Positions 48,168 through 60,881 of a stretch of 64,000 nucleotides of DNA are shown here, piece by piece. How positions within the stretch are numbered: the first letter of the stretch is position 1; every line of letters begins with the position of its first letter. The position numbers and the translations under genes were made by a program. The DNA is taken from positions 3,444,501 to 3,508,500 of the forward strand of contig CM072344.1 in the NCBI GenBank assembly GCA_036874045.1, written 5' to 3'. The notes beneath the pieces were generated by a model, which made no database searches, was not told the DNA's origin, and saw nothing but the letters and a program-made list of their open reading frames with translations. This DNA comes from Cymodocea nodosa. Lineage: Eukaryota; Streptophyta; Magnoliopsida; Alismatales; Cymodoceaceae.

Positions 48168-49623
48168 AGCTCAGCAAAAGATCAGAAGACAGATAAATAG
48201 ATACAGATAGTTCAGAAATTGCTACTATAGAACTACAGGAAAATCGGACAGTTCTAGGCTTATGTATCCAGAAGAAAGTTAATCTTTGGTGAGTTATAGG
48301 CTTAAGTATTTGAAGAGTAAAAGCAGCAGAAACACTGTCGAACAGTTAGAAGAATAACTATTCGAAATTACAAGGCCTACGGAGAGTTGTGAAAGATAGT
48401 TGGTTGAATGATCAAAGAGTTAAGGAGTTAACTATCCGAAAGCTCAAGGAAAATCAGAAAGTTAGAAAGGCAAACTATCCAAAACTTAAGTCATTCAATT
48501 ACTCACGTGCAAAAATCCAAAACCGAAGCTTAAAGGAGTTTTCGGAGAGTTAGAAAGCTAACTATCCGAAAAATAGGAAGATTCGGAAGGTTATAGACTT
48601 AACTATCCGAAACTTAAGTTATCCTATTATGCACGTGTAGAATTAAGAAGACAACAGTCGGAAACTTAAAGGAAAATTGGAGAGTTACTGTAGCTAACCA
48701 TCCGAAAGTCAAGAGAGTTTCAGTGAGTTACAGTTATAACCATCCGAACGTAAGACTCATCACGTGTATGACTTAAATCTCACGTGACAAAAGAACTTAA
48801 GTGGGTTTTCGGTAAGTTACGATCATCCTTTAGAAAGTTACATAGATAACTATTCTAAAGTTTGAGTGAATCAAAAGGTTATCTTGAAACACCTTTCTAA
48901 ACGGTAACTTACCATATTTGGATCTATAAACTCAGCAAGTACAGTAGAATAAATCCATTGAAGAGAAAATATGATCGTTGGACATTCAAGCATAAATACA
49001 GACAGATCATTCAATATTCAGTAGAATTGAGAAGTGAGATTACAGATATAATTACATACAGAGATACAGTATACATTGTAGATCAATTACTGATATAGAA
49101 GAAAGCTCAATTCAGTTTAACAAGGAATCGATTGAAAGCTAAATTTACGAGAAGATTCTCAAAGCTCTCCAAGTGCTGAAAGTTTGATCCAAGAAAGATC
49201 ATTTGGTTCGTAGCTTCTACCTTAAAGCTTCATTCAAGTGGTTGGTTTGAGTTTCAACTTGAAAACTCAAAAGGTTGGTTTACTGAAGTTTATACCTAAA
49301 AACTTCTGTGTGGTTGGTTAGAGCTATGACCAGAAAGCTCAAGTGAATGGTTGGTTCCTGCTTCGACCTGAAAGCAAGTGTATGTAAGTGTTGAAACACT
49401 TAGTGAAGCCCAAGTGATCCTTGGGGGTGGACTTGCCAAGTTGGTGAACCACTTAAAATTCCCTTGTGTTTCTTACTTTTATTTCTGTTGTACATGTTTA
49501 TTTATATTTGTTTAGTACTTGTGCTAGCTATTTATTAAAATTGGATTATCAAGTTAAAAATAGTTTTAAAGTATACATAGATCACATTCATCCCCCCTCT
49601 GGTGAAGCCATACGTTCCTAATA
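48168..49623 (+). repeat. 5' LTR of the gag-only Sirevirus-type element
   Basis: Aligns with the right LTR from 'agctca.caaaagatc' to 'cgttccta'. It contains several 'gagagtta...taactatccgaaa' hairpins and CACGTG boxes. The U5-like end has 'tcccccctctggtgaagcc'. Confidence 0.85.
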
Positions 49624-49677
49624 ATTGGTATCAGAGTAGGTTGATCTCTTTTTATACATTTAACCATCTAAGATCAT

Positions 49678-51025
49678 GACATCTTTTCATAGAGAGGGTC
49701 AGAACATCCATCGTCCTGCCCTGTTTGATGGTATTAACTATAATTATTGGAAAAACATGATGAAATGTTTCCTTAAGAGCTTAGATGTGAGTCTTTGAAA
49801 AATGGTAGTTCGAGGAACACCTATTCCACTTAATCATGAGGATGATTGGACTAAGGAGGATGAAAGAATCATCCAAATAGATGCTTGAAGGTTGAATATT
49901 ATTTACTGTACCTTATCTATTGAACAATATAATAAAGTTTCAACTTGTAAATTTGCTCACAAGGCTTGGAACACTCTTCAAGTAACCTTTGAAGGAACCA
50001 GCCAAGTGAAAGACACTAAAATCAGCATTTTACTTAGAAAGCTTGAATTATTTAAAATTCTTGATGTTGAAACAATTACAGATATGTTTGTTAGATTCAC
50101 TGAGATTATTAATGGCTTAAGAGGTTTGGGAAAGGAATTTTCTATCCATGAACAAGTGCAGAAAATCCTTAGAAGCTTAACTATGGAATGGAAGCAAAAG
50201 TCCACATCTATACAAGATTCTAAAGACCTCAACAAATACTCAGTAGAGGATCTAATGGGCAATCTACTAACCCATGAAGTTCAAATGAAAGAATGGAAAG
50301 ATGATGAAGGTAGTGCTAAAAAGAAAACTGAAAAAGAACTAGCTTTTCCATCAACTCAGGAACTTCAAAACTTGGATGATGATGAAGTTGTGCTATTGGT
50401 TAAAAAATTCAGAAAATGGATGAAGAAAAAGAACCAAGCCAACACATCAAAAAGCAATGCTCCAATATGCTTTAAATGCAAGAAGCAAGGACATATACAA
50501 CCTGATTGTCCACTACAACTAGAAGAAGAGAAAGAAATGAAGAAGAAGAAGAGGAGTTACAAAAAGAAAATGGCATTGAAGGCTACTTGGGATGACAGTA
50601 GTTCTTCTAGTAGCTCATCTAGTTCAGATGAAGAGGTACTAGTAAATGTGTGCTATACAGCACAAGAGGTATGTTCCACTTCATCTCAAAGTGATTCTAA
50701 TGTAGACAATGATAATCTAGATTTAAACATTCTTTTGACTACTATTGACAATTTATATGTTAAATGCAAAAATTATAAAAAGGAAATTAAGCATTTAACT
50801 ACATGTTTAGAAGAAGCACATACTGAACTTGAAAATTTACATGTTGATAATAGAAAATGTAATAATGATGAATTGATAAATGAAAATGAAAATTTGAAAT
50901 CTGAAATTACTGATCTGAAAAATACTGTGTATAAGTTTACCAATGGACAGAAAGGATTAGATCAAATCATTGGTTCTCAAAGATACAGTTCATGTAGACT
51001 TGGCCTAGGGTATGCTACTCCATAG
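49678..51025 (+). pseudogene. Sirevirus-type gag (UBN2 family) with zinc knuckle (fossil, long open part)
   Basis: The N-terminal part starts MTSFHREGQNIHRP and has FDGINYNYWKNMMKCFLKSL. A 377-codon open stretch (49892-51025) carries the UBN2 capsid helices (AHKAWNTLQVTFEGTSQVKD, LRGLGKEFSIHEQVQKILRS) and one CX2CX4HX4C knuckle (CFKCKKQGHIQPDC, residues 193-206). A Ser run, an acidic segment and a C-terminal coiled coil (LTTCLEEAHTELENLHVD) follow. It is the best-kept retroelement frame in the window. No pol follows it. Confidence 0.85.
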
Positions 51026-52643
51026 GAAATACCTTATTGTGGTGGTGTTATCCGATCTTATAGAGATGGTACAATAGTGTTTGCCATCAAAAGATCTAGA
51101 TTAATGTGGCTACCAAAAGGTAATAAATTAAATATTGTCAAGACTAACACTTATGGACCAAAGAAAGTATGGATACCAAAATCTATTTCTATTTGAATTG
51201 TAGGATTATATCATTTAGTGAGAGCAACTATTTGGTATTACAAGAGGCACCATAAATTGGTAGAAAGTGCTCACTTAGACTGAGTGGAAATTATGCCTAA
51301 AATCTTGATATTCAAGGAGAGCAAAATCTACATTAGCTAGAATCAAGTACATAGAAAAGAGAGCAGTAGCCAGACTATAGTCACAAATTGCTCTCTGCAT
51401 ATGTTTTGAAGGAATCTCTTAAAGAGAGATTTTAAGAAGCTAAATAGTTGGTAATCAGGAGGCAATCAGTTAAAAATCAGTTATGATATTCTGAAATTAA
51501 CAATTAGTATCAAAGTGGCATCAATGATTGAATCATGTTCTTTAAAGGAAATAAGATCTGCACAAGCCATGATGAATGTATACAAATCTTATTTATCAAA
51601 GGACAACCAAAATCTGTAGTAGACAGATTATAGTCTTCAAATTATCTTCTGCAAATTGAAAAACCTCTGAAAATAAAGATCTAAGAGAAGATAAACGGAT
51701 TGGAATCAGAAGCTAAATAATTGAGAATCATTTATGATGTTTTTGATTAACAATTGGTACCAAGTTAAGTTGGTATTCTATATGTCATTTTGCAAAATAG
51801 GTGCAACAAATTTGTCTACAAGGAAAAGCATATAAGTAGGGGGAGAACCTACTATATGAAGGGAATTCAGAATGCTGCTTTAGTGCAAAATGAAAGTGTA
51901 TAAAGACGGCATGCATATAGGGGGAGAGCCTATAACTTGCTATTATAAATCAAAGAACCTCCATACAGATAGGGGGAGAGCATGTGGCAGCAATTATAAA
52001 TATTAACTGTATATTTATAAATTGCTACATTAACTATTAGCATTTCACTGTTTTCAGTTTTTACAGATGATGTAGTAAATAAATGAGACAAAGGAAGAAA
52101 GATCACAAATCAGGAGAGCAATTACTGACTTCTTAGATGTTAATATGTCAACAATTGATATTAGACAAGGATTGAGAAAGAAGAAAATAGACTACAATGA
52201 TGAAAATATCTCAATAATTGAGATCCGCACACCAACAGTCAACATTTGATGGAAAATCAAAATTGGTATTCGAAGATATTGATGCATTTGATTCCTTTCA
52301 CAAGTTGATATCAGACAGGTTTATAGAAATCAGAAAATTGGTATAACATCAGATACCAATTTAATGACAAAAAGGGGGAGAAGAAAATTCAGCAAAAGAA
52401 AATTGTGGAACTCTTTTTATCTAATGACAAAAAGGAGGAGAATATTAAAGAAAATTACATAGAAGGCAGGGGGAGCATTCCCAACACACAGATAGGGAGA
52501 GAAATTAACTTCATTGTATTATATTCTCTATAAATCTTTGCTTTATTTAGTTTCTATGTGACTGAATGTATAGAGACAATCTAGGGAGTGAAATACATGT
52601 AATTTAATGTAAAGGATTTTGTCATTATCAAAACGGGAGAGAT
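51026..52643 (+). other. Sirevirus 3' non-coding region with serial polypurine boxes
   Basis: Purine boxes of the 'agggggaga' type occur near 51836, 51917, 51968, 52371, 52431, 52467 and 52490, with the functional-position tract at 52632-52643 next to the LTR. Two of them share 'taatgacaaaaaggrggaga' about 60 bp apart. Serial polypurine-like motifs before the 3' LTR are a known Sirevirus trait. A short coding remnant (VIRSYRDGTIVFAIKRSRLM) is at 51040-51190. Confidence 0.75.
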
Positions 52644-54171
52644 TGTTAGGACCCTAGTATTTTGATAATGCAAAAACCTATGTGAGGAAACAAATTGTAT
52701 TTCACAGTTATGATAGCTCACCAAAAGATCAAAAGGCAGATAAACAGATACAGGTAGTTCAGAAATTGCTGCTATAGAGCTACAAGAAAATCGGACAGTT
52801 CTAGGCTTATGTATCCAGAAGAAAGTTAATCTTTAGTGAGTTACAGGCTTAAGTATCCGAAGAGTAAAAGAAGTAGAAACACTATCAAACAGTTATAAGA
52901 ATAACTATCCGAAATTACAAGGCATTTGGAGAGTTGTGAAAGATAGTTGGTTGAATGATCGGAGAGTTAAGGAGTTAACTATTCGAAAGCTCAAGGAAAA
53001 TCGAAAAGTTAGAAAGGCTAACTATTCGAAACTTAAGTCATTCAATTACCCACGTGCAAAAATTCAAAACAGAAGCTTAAAGGAGTTTTCGGAGAGTTAG
53101 AAAGCTAACTATCCGAAAAACAGGAAGATTTAGAAGGTTACAGACTTAACTATCCGAAACATAAGTTATCCTATTATGCACGTGCAAAATTAAGAAGACA
53201 GTAGTCGAAAGCTTAAAGGAAAATCGGAGAGTTACTATAGCTAACCATCCGAAAGTCAAGAGAGTTTCGGTGAATTACAGTTATAACCATCCGAACGTAA
53301 GACTCATCACGTGTATGACTTAAATCTCACATGACAAAAGAACTTAAGTGGGTTTTCGGTGAGTTATGATCATCCTTCGGAAAGATACATAGATAACTAT
53401 CCGAAAGTTTGAGTGAATCGAAAGGTTATCTTGAAACACCTTTCCAAACAGTAACTTACCATATTTGGATCTGTAAACTCAACAAGTACAGCAGAATAAA
53501 TCCGTTGAGGAGAAAATATGATCATTGGACGTTCAAGCATAAATACAGACAAATCATTCAATATTCAGTAGAGTTTAGAAGTGAGATTATAGATACAATT
53601 ACATATAGAGATACAATATACATTGTAGATCAATTACTGATATAGAAGAAAGCTCAATTCAGTTTAACAAGGAATCGATTGAAAGCTAAATTTAGGAGAA
53701 GATTTTCAAAGCTCTCCAAGTGTTGAAAGTCTGATCCAAGAAGCATGATTTGGTTCGTAACTTCTACCTTAAAGCTTCATTCAAGTGGTTGGTTTGAGTT
53801 TCGACCTGAAAACTCAAAAGGTTGGTTTACTGAAGTTTATACCTGAAAACTTCTGTGTAGTTGGTTAGAGCTACGACTAGAAAGCTCAAGTGAATGGTTG
53901 GTTCTTACTTCGACTTGAAAGCAAGTGTATGTAAGTGTTGAAACACTTAGTGAAGCCCAAGTGATCCTTGGGGCTAGACTAGCCAAGTTGGTGAACCACC
54001 TAAAATTTCCTTATGTTTCTTACTTTTATTTTCGCTGTGTATGTTTATTTATATTTGTTTAGTACTTGTGCTAGCTGTTTATTAAAATTGGATTATCAAG
54101 TTAAAAATAGTTTTAAAGTACACATAGGTTACAATTCACCCCCCCTCTAGTGAAGCCATACGTTCCTAACA
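52644..54171 (+). repeat. 3' LTR of the gag-only Sirevirus-type element
   Basis: 1528 bp, TGTTAGGACCC to CGTTCCTAACA. The inner 78-codon frame at 53409-53645 is LTR sequence, not a gene. Confidence 0.9.
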
Positions 54172-55141
54172 AACCATTGTGAGGAGTGATCGCGTCGTGG
54201 GAAGGGAAGCCATTTTCACCAAGCACCGACTCATATCTTAAGAGATCATAAAGCTTCTAGCCTTGGTTTCGGGTTGATGCTAGTATGCTGAAGAGGAGAT
54301 CATCTTGCAATTTTGGACTCATGATTCTATAAGGAGTGGAGGCAAGATTGTAAGTGATTAAGTTTTCAATGGTGTAATCACGTCAAATGTAGTGACGAAA
54401 GCATTTACTGTCGATAGAGATTTTTACATTTCATCTTTCATTCATCTTTAGGAACATATCAAAACAAAAATACCAAAAACAACAAATTATCTGTGTTTAC
54501 GTTTAGTATTAAAGTATTGTATTGTTTGTTTTGTATCATGAGTAATGTTATCATTGTCAGTATTGTGAATGTGTTATGTTTGTTTGATTTAGAAAATAGA
54601 AAATATTTTTATAGTTTACTGAAATTGATTCGTTCCAGATAATTAAAGATTTTAATGGTTACTGTTTGAAATATCTGAAAGTTAGTAGTGTTTAATGATA
54701 AATCTAATATTAACTAACATTAAAGAGCTTAATTGATGTTATTTACAATCTATGGAACTACCCAATGGTTGGCCGAATTCCTCTATAATTAACAATATTT
54801 AACTAGAAAAATTAAGCTCGTGGAGTTAACTTAAGTCCACAAGGTTAGTTCGTTGAGTTAGCCATAACTCCATCAACTAAGTTCATTGTGTTAACTATAA
54901 CTCAATGGAGTGCTTACTTAACACATTTATACTCCAATATAAAAATCGAAACAGTACACAATTCTTACTCAATCTCTGTGGGATCGACTTGTACTTGCAC
55001 AAAAATACAATATACACTGTGCACTTGCAGTTAAAAATACAAATTGGAATTAATATCTAATTGTTTGGAAGGTTGTTTGTTTACTTCTAAAAGAAATTAC
55101 TGATATAAGCAAGTTTAAGATTTAACATTTCACACCAAACA
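54172..55141 (+). repeat. 3' half of an Athila LTR
   Basis: Starts inside the LTR at 'gtgaggagtgatcgcgtcg' and continues to the LTR end 'caccaaaca'. It may be the end of the outer Athila, but that link is inferred from orientation only. Confidence 0.75.
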
Positions 55142-56176
55142 ATGCTTGGTGAAAATGGCTTCCCTTCCCACGATGCAACCACTCCTCACAGTGGTTGTCA
55201 GTCATCGTGTTTGACTCAGAATCAACCCAACATCAAGAAAGTATCCTCATAGACCTCCGATGGTTGGTGATTTTGGTGGTGGTGTGGAGCTTCAGGGAAC
55301 TTCCGACGCTTCTTGCAGTTAGCGCAGTTCTCCACCTCTACACACACACTTTCTTCATCTTCTTCCTCTTCTTTTATATTTCTTTTTGTAGCAACTACTT
55401 CTACTTAGATGATTGGTTGGATTTCCTTCATTCATATCAACGATGGTGATTTCTACTTCAGTCACAAATGAATTACTGTGTGATACGTGCAATTGTAGTT
55501 TTCCTTTGAATTTCCTATTTCTATAACTGCTACAGTGGCATATTAGAAAATAAATGGTCAGTGGAGTTACAAATAACTCAATGGACTTACTTCGTTGATT
55601 AACTATAAAACATGTGTAATAAAAAAATAACTTATAAGCTTATAACACTAACATAACACGTTACCTTAATGTATATTCAAGTAACTCAACGTGTATAGTT
55701 ATACTAACTTAACGAGTTAAACATGTGCACCTCACGTGATATACTAAAGCATTCAAATTCAACATGTGCATAATTTTAACTTAACGAGTTTAGATATACA
55801 ACTTATGATTTTTACTCACTAACTCAACGAGTTGTTACTTGTACTTTTCACACATTTAAGCCTTTAACTCAATGAGTTGTTACTATGTACCTAAATATTC
55901 TATTAGCGTTTAAAATATAACTATCTAGTACATGCAATATAACTCTTCGAAATAATATAAAATTTAGAGACATAAGAATTTCAAAGCTTGAAACTTACCA
56001 ACAGTTCAGAAATATACTAAATTAACGCTAATTCCTTGAATTTATGCAAATTCCTTCATTAAAGCATATAATAATGTAATTATAACATAATGACTTAATT
56101 CTCATATGGTAAGCTAAATATTATGCAAATAACCATCATTTATTTGTTAATATTATGCACTTTTTCCTTCTAAACA
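55142..56176 (-). repeat. 5' part of an Athila LTR, minus strand
   Basis: Reads from TGTTTAGAAGG (56176) to about 'ccattttcaccaagca' (55144). A polypurine tract (taatggggaag) lies at 56177-56187. The plus-strand frame 55195-55449 is LTR antisense. Confidence 0.8.
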
Positions 56177-58026
56177 CTTCCCCATTACTTAAATTTTGCT
56201 AGTCCCTTAGCAAACTAAGATCTAACTAGTTGGTCTTTCTAAAGTTGGTAGAATTAATTTTTCATTTTGTATATTCAGAATACATAAATTAGATTACTAT
56301 ATAGATATTCTGTATTAATTTAGTAATCTATTTCAACATTGTTTTCTCCTCTTCAACCTGCAAATATATTTAAAACATATATAAATTACATACAAAATAT
56401 ATTAGCATCACATAGGTGGTAATTATATTATCATTTTTTTCTTCTATTCAACATCTGTTATCCTGATTTTTCTAATATGATTTCCAGAATAAATTTCAAC
56501 TACATAAGAATCAAAACACAATCCAATTCAATATGATTAAAACAAGAAGAATAATGAATTGTATCTCAAATAAACAACTTCAAAAGTCTATTCTAGATTC
56601 ATACTTCAATAATCTTAGATAATAGAAAATATACTCGATTCAAAAGATATCTGTATTTCACAAAACACTTTTACCTTTTCAGAACAATATATGCATATTT
56701 GTACTTTAAAAGTTAATTTGAAAAGTTTGAATCATACAAGAGCTCTCTAGTGTACCCATGTATCAAGCTTTCAGTTAACAATCCTAGATCTGATCAGGAT
56801 CTTAGGTTGCTAGATTTAAAGAGTCCTATTTTAGGTCAACAATCTTTACATACCTATTTACTCAAGTACAAAAGGCTTATGATCAAAAAAGTCAATAAAC
56901 TCTCAAAGTTTTTCTTTTTTTTTTCTTTTTTTCTTTTGAACACAGTATATATACGTATTTCATTAATATAGATGCAATAAAACACCAATCTCTTATAGTT
57001 CTACTTCTATTATTTCCTGAAAATATGAATCTATATCAATAAGCTCATGCTTTTTCTATAGTTTAATAAGATTTACACATAAATCATTCTACAAGTTTAA
57101 TCAATCAAATTAAATGTATCTTTGATCCTATGTATTTCATTTAATCCAAAAATCAACATTTCAGCTCTTTCAGGATTTCAAATAATTTACTAAGTTTCAA
57201 TTAAGCATTCTGATTTCTTTTTAAAATTGTGAAACTGTTAAATTCATAAAATTCAGCAAAAACATAAGATACTATATCTAGATTTGTATTAATAGTAAAA
57301 TTTTGTAGCATCTTATATAAGATTCTAAATATAACATTCAAGCAGTTACAATTCTTAAAAATTTGACAATCTCAATTATCGGATAGTTATAGCAAATTCA
57401 TAAAAAAAATTTTCAATTTTCACAGAATTTTTGCAACACCATTCTAATTCCTTTAATTAACAAAATTACTTGGTTTTTAATCTAATTACCTCCCCCATAC
57501 TTACATTTTGCATTGTCCTCAATGTAGAAGATTTTATAGTAAATATAGTAATTGTTAGTAGGCATGAATATTGTTTCGTTGATTTACACCTAACTCAACG
57601 AACTTAATTCATTGAGTTAATGAATAACTCTACGAATTGAGTTTAAATGTAAATTCAGGATAAGTAATTAAGTACATACCTTGTTCTTTTGTCTCTCCTT
57701 TAATATCTTTTGACTTTTGATTCTAAAAAACTTTTCAATCATGAGTAAAAGCATAATATATAACAAAATAACAAAACATAAATTGTTAAATTAGTGTCTT
57801 GTGTGGAACCTAGGCTCTAATGCTTTTGGTGGCTCACAAGCAAGTCAGTTGGTTTCCCAAAACAAATATCAATAAACTGGATTGATATTTTGTTTTTCTT
57901 TTTTTCTTCTTTTTTTTATAAAATAAAACAAAAACTAAAAAAATTTCTTCCTTTTCTAAAAATAAATACAGATTACACAACATTAAAAGTACAGAATCAT
58001 AAGTTAAGAACATGATTGAAAGGTAG
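56177..58026 (-). other. 3' non-coding region of the F-box Athila derivative
   Basis: AT-rich. 56180-56740 matches 40240-40790 in reverse. 56930-57160 matches 63770-64000 in the same plus orientation. No coding frame is supported; the 73-codon frame at 56750-56971 looks spurious. Confidence 0.55.
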
Positions 58027-58821
58027 TCACAAATGGAATAAACGTATCAGTTCAAGCAAACTTTTAGGCATAATTCTTTTTACTATTAATTCTATTTTAA
58101 TGTAGTCTGCTTTCCTTTTTAACTTGTAAACTTGCAGTATGTTATCAATACTAAATATAAGTATATTTCCATTAATGAAATGAAATGCAGAAAGGGATCT
58201 TTTTCTGTTCCAAGATAATGTAATTGTTTCTATTTCTACATATATTTCAATATATTCCTCTTCCCACTTCCATTCATTTAGGTCTTTCATAATCCATATT
58301 TGAAATTTCATCAATTCATCTCACCATCTTATCAGACATAAAGTAAGATCATCATATTCATTATACCACATTCCTAATTGAATTTTATCATATTTTGCAG
58401 GCGATGGTTTAACTATATCACTTAGTATAGGCAATATTTCTATAAAGTCATCATCATAACTATCTATGCACACAATGTATAAATCAGATCTATATGCTTA
58501 CAATGTATAAAGCAGATCTAAATGCAATTGATATATCTGACACTAAATATATATATCCATCAAGTATGACATGTATGTTGTTAATTAATGCTTTCTTTCC
58601 TAGATATATCCTAGTATTTTTAGTCCAAGATCTATTCAAAAAATTATACACACTTAAGCATAAATCCTCATCCCAATTTCCAGTTGGTCTTTAATAATAC
58701 ATTTTTTAAGGAATGGTTGAATTTTTATCAGAAAAGATTAATGCTGACCCACAATTTTTTGTTGGTACTTCAAATCTATTAGGCCTTCCTATATTCTATT
58801 CTTTTCTAATGATAGGATTTT

Positions 58822-60527
58822 TGTAGAATCGTATGGCTACACAAGAGGGGGGTGAATTGTGTTTTTCAACATTTTCGATTATAATTGAAACTTCAAAACT
58901 CAAAAACAAGTCGAGACACTGTTTTCATAAAATCATTTTTATTCAAGGTTTCAATTACAATATACAATTCAATTCTCCTCAGAAATTGTAGATGCAATTA
59001 TATATCGATACCATCTTTCATCTATACAATTTCATAACTACAAACAGAGAAAACTAATTTATGGAATTTAAAACATTTCTCCCTATTTGAGATCTTTCTT
59101 CTTCTTCTCTTTCTTCTTCAGCAATTCTTTAGTGACGAATATCTAGTCTTCCTATGCTTCATCAAATTTACTTTCTCCTAGTACTTCAAATCTTCAATGA
59201 CATAAATCTTACCTTTTTCTGCTTCACTGAATTTTCTTCCATCTGAGAGCTCTTCCCTGAAGAATATTTTTGATCCCTAAAAGGAATTTTCGTTTGGTGT
59301 GCAGGGATAACTAATCAACGAGAATTCTATGCCTTTTATACTGTATCTTCATTTCATGCATACCCTCCATGTTTAATCACTATTAGTCTTCCACTTCTTC
59401 ATGTCTTTTCTTTTTCCATCATCGAAATACACACGTTTTGACCCACATTTACATTTCGAATTTTCTTTAATCATCAATCCTAGATCTCTAAAAAATTTCC
59501 TGCAAAATAAACTTTATTGTCCAAAATCTTTCATAAAGTATAATAAGAAGTCGTTACTTTAATGTTAACTAAACAAATAAAACAAGTAGATATGTAACTT
59601 AACGTTTCTAACTTAATGAGTTCCTCATGTGCCAACTCATGTGATAAGTATTGTAGCTAACTCAACGAACTAAGTCTGTGGTGTTACAATAACTCAACGA
59701 ACCAGCTTAAACTTTCTTTCGAAAGGTTAAATGCTAACTCAACGAAAATAGTTTAAGTTTCGGATAGTTATCGCTATAAGTCTCTGAAAAACTTTAACTC
59801 ACTGATTCAACAATAAACAAATGTTTTTATAATAAGAATTTTACTACGTGCAAAAATAATAACTTAAGTTTTATAACGCTAACCTAACGTGTTGCCTTAG
59901 TGTTCAATATAGCAACTCAACGCGTTTAGTTATGTTAACTTAACGAGTTAAACATGTGCACCTCATGTGATACAATATAACATTCGTAACTTTTAATTTC
60001 ATCACATGTACAACACTAACTTAACAAGTTCGTCTCTTCTTTTACTAACTAACTTAACGAGTTCTCACGTGTCCTATTTTAAGCTTTAAGCCTCTAACTT
60101 AACGAGTTCTCACATGACCTATTTTAATCTTTAAGCCTCTAACTTAACGAGTTCTCACGTGACCTATTTTAACCTTTACGCCTCTAACTTAATGAGTTCT
60201 CACGTGACCTCTATAACAATAACACTCTAACTTAATGAGTTGTCTAAACGTGCACTGTTCATGATACAGAAGATATAACTTTAAAACATATCATGCTTTT
60301 CAATAAAAACACACGTTAACTTAACGTTTAGTTAAATGAGAAATTACAGCAACGAAACGACTAGTTATTAACTTAGTATAATTTTAGATTCAATACAGAC
60401 AAGTATTTATATCAGTAAACTTTTTCTGTATTAATTGATGTACTTAATTTCCTTTCACAAGCAATAGTAATTGAGCAAATATGATTACTTTCATTCAGCA
60501 CACATCATCAAAAAAAAATACTCAACA
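58822..60527 (-). mobile_element. Sirevirus-type solo LTR (1706 bp) inside F-box copy 2
   Basis: Reads on the plus strand from TGTAGAATCGTATGGC to AATACTCAACA, flanked by 'atttt' (58817-58821) and 'atttc' (60528-60532). Same family as 40868-42520. Confidence 0.85.
60050..60240. repeat. 45-bp tandem repeat inside solo LTR
   Basis: Units start at 60050, 60095, 60140 and 60185, each 'taacttaacgagttctcacg' plus a pyrimidine-rich tail. The related LTR at 40868 has two units (42143, 42188). Each unit has a G-box (CACGTG) or a one-base variant, and the half-palindrome aacttaacgagtt. Confidence 0.85.
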
Positions 60528-60881
60528 ATTTCTAATCAAAATATCGGGTAACAGAATTGTATACCTTGGTTTGATTCTGAAAATAATTAATCCTTCATCT
60601 ATCCCCATAATATGATCTATTCCTTCTAATGTATTGGGTGGAATTCCAGTAGTTTCTTCCATATTCAAATATTCATAGCTGATTTAACTACGATTAAATA
60701 ACTTCCATAAAAATTCATCTCTAATCTTAGTCATTTTTGCAACTTGTAGTCCATGAAAATATTTTTCTCTAACATAGTCTTTAATTTCTTTTCATACACA
60801 ACACAATCTGCACAAATCTTCAACTGATAATTTACTCAGTACTTCCCTCAGTGCATCTAGTGGTAATTTCATCAATTCCAT

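Larger units (their letters stand above)
48168..54171 (+). mobile_element. Gag-only Sirevirus-type copia element
   Basis: LTRs 48168-49623 and 52644-54171 frame a 3.0-kb interior. It contains a primer-binding site (ATTGGTATCAGAG, 49624), gag from about 49678, then about 1.6 kb of non-coding sequence with repeated polypurine boxes. No protease, integrase or reverse transcriptase is seen, so it resembles the TR-GAG class that depends on partners. Left and right flanks come from different parts of Athila (protease approach, then mid-LTR), so no target duplication can be matched. The LTRs differ by roughly 9% by eye. Confidence 0.8.
58027..60881 (-). pseudogene. F-box gene copy 2 (fossil, split by a solo LTR)
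   Basis: The N-terminal part is 60881-60528: F-box with LPLDALREVLSKL, then EKYFHGLQVAKMTKIRDEFL. The C-terminal part is 58817-58027, with the F-box-associated region FQIWIMKDLNEWKWEEEYIE and ILIFSIDNILQVYKLKRK. The 'W/F-x-IW-x-M/L...W' pattern and terminal 'vYkLk' strand are typical of F-box-associated domains. It matches copies 1 and 3. Part of a virus-like element and broken. Confidence 0.7.

Noticed and set aside
56750-56971. 73-codon plus-strand frame
   Set aside because: Falls in the 3' non-coding region of a minus-strand element, ends in a poly-T-derived Phe run and has no homologue among the copies.
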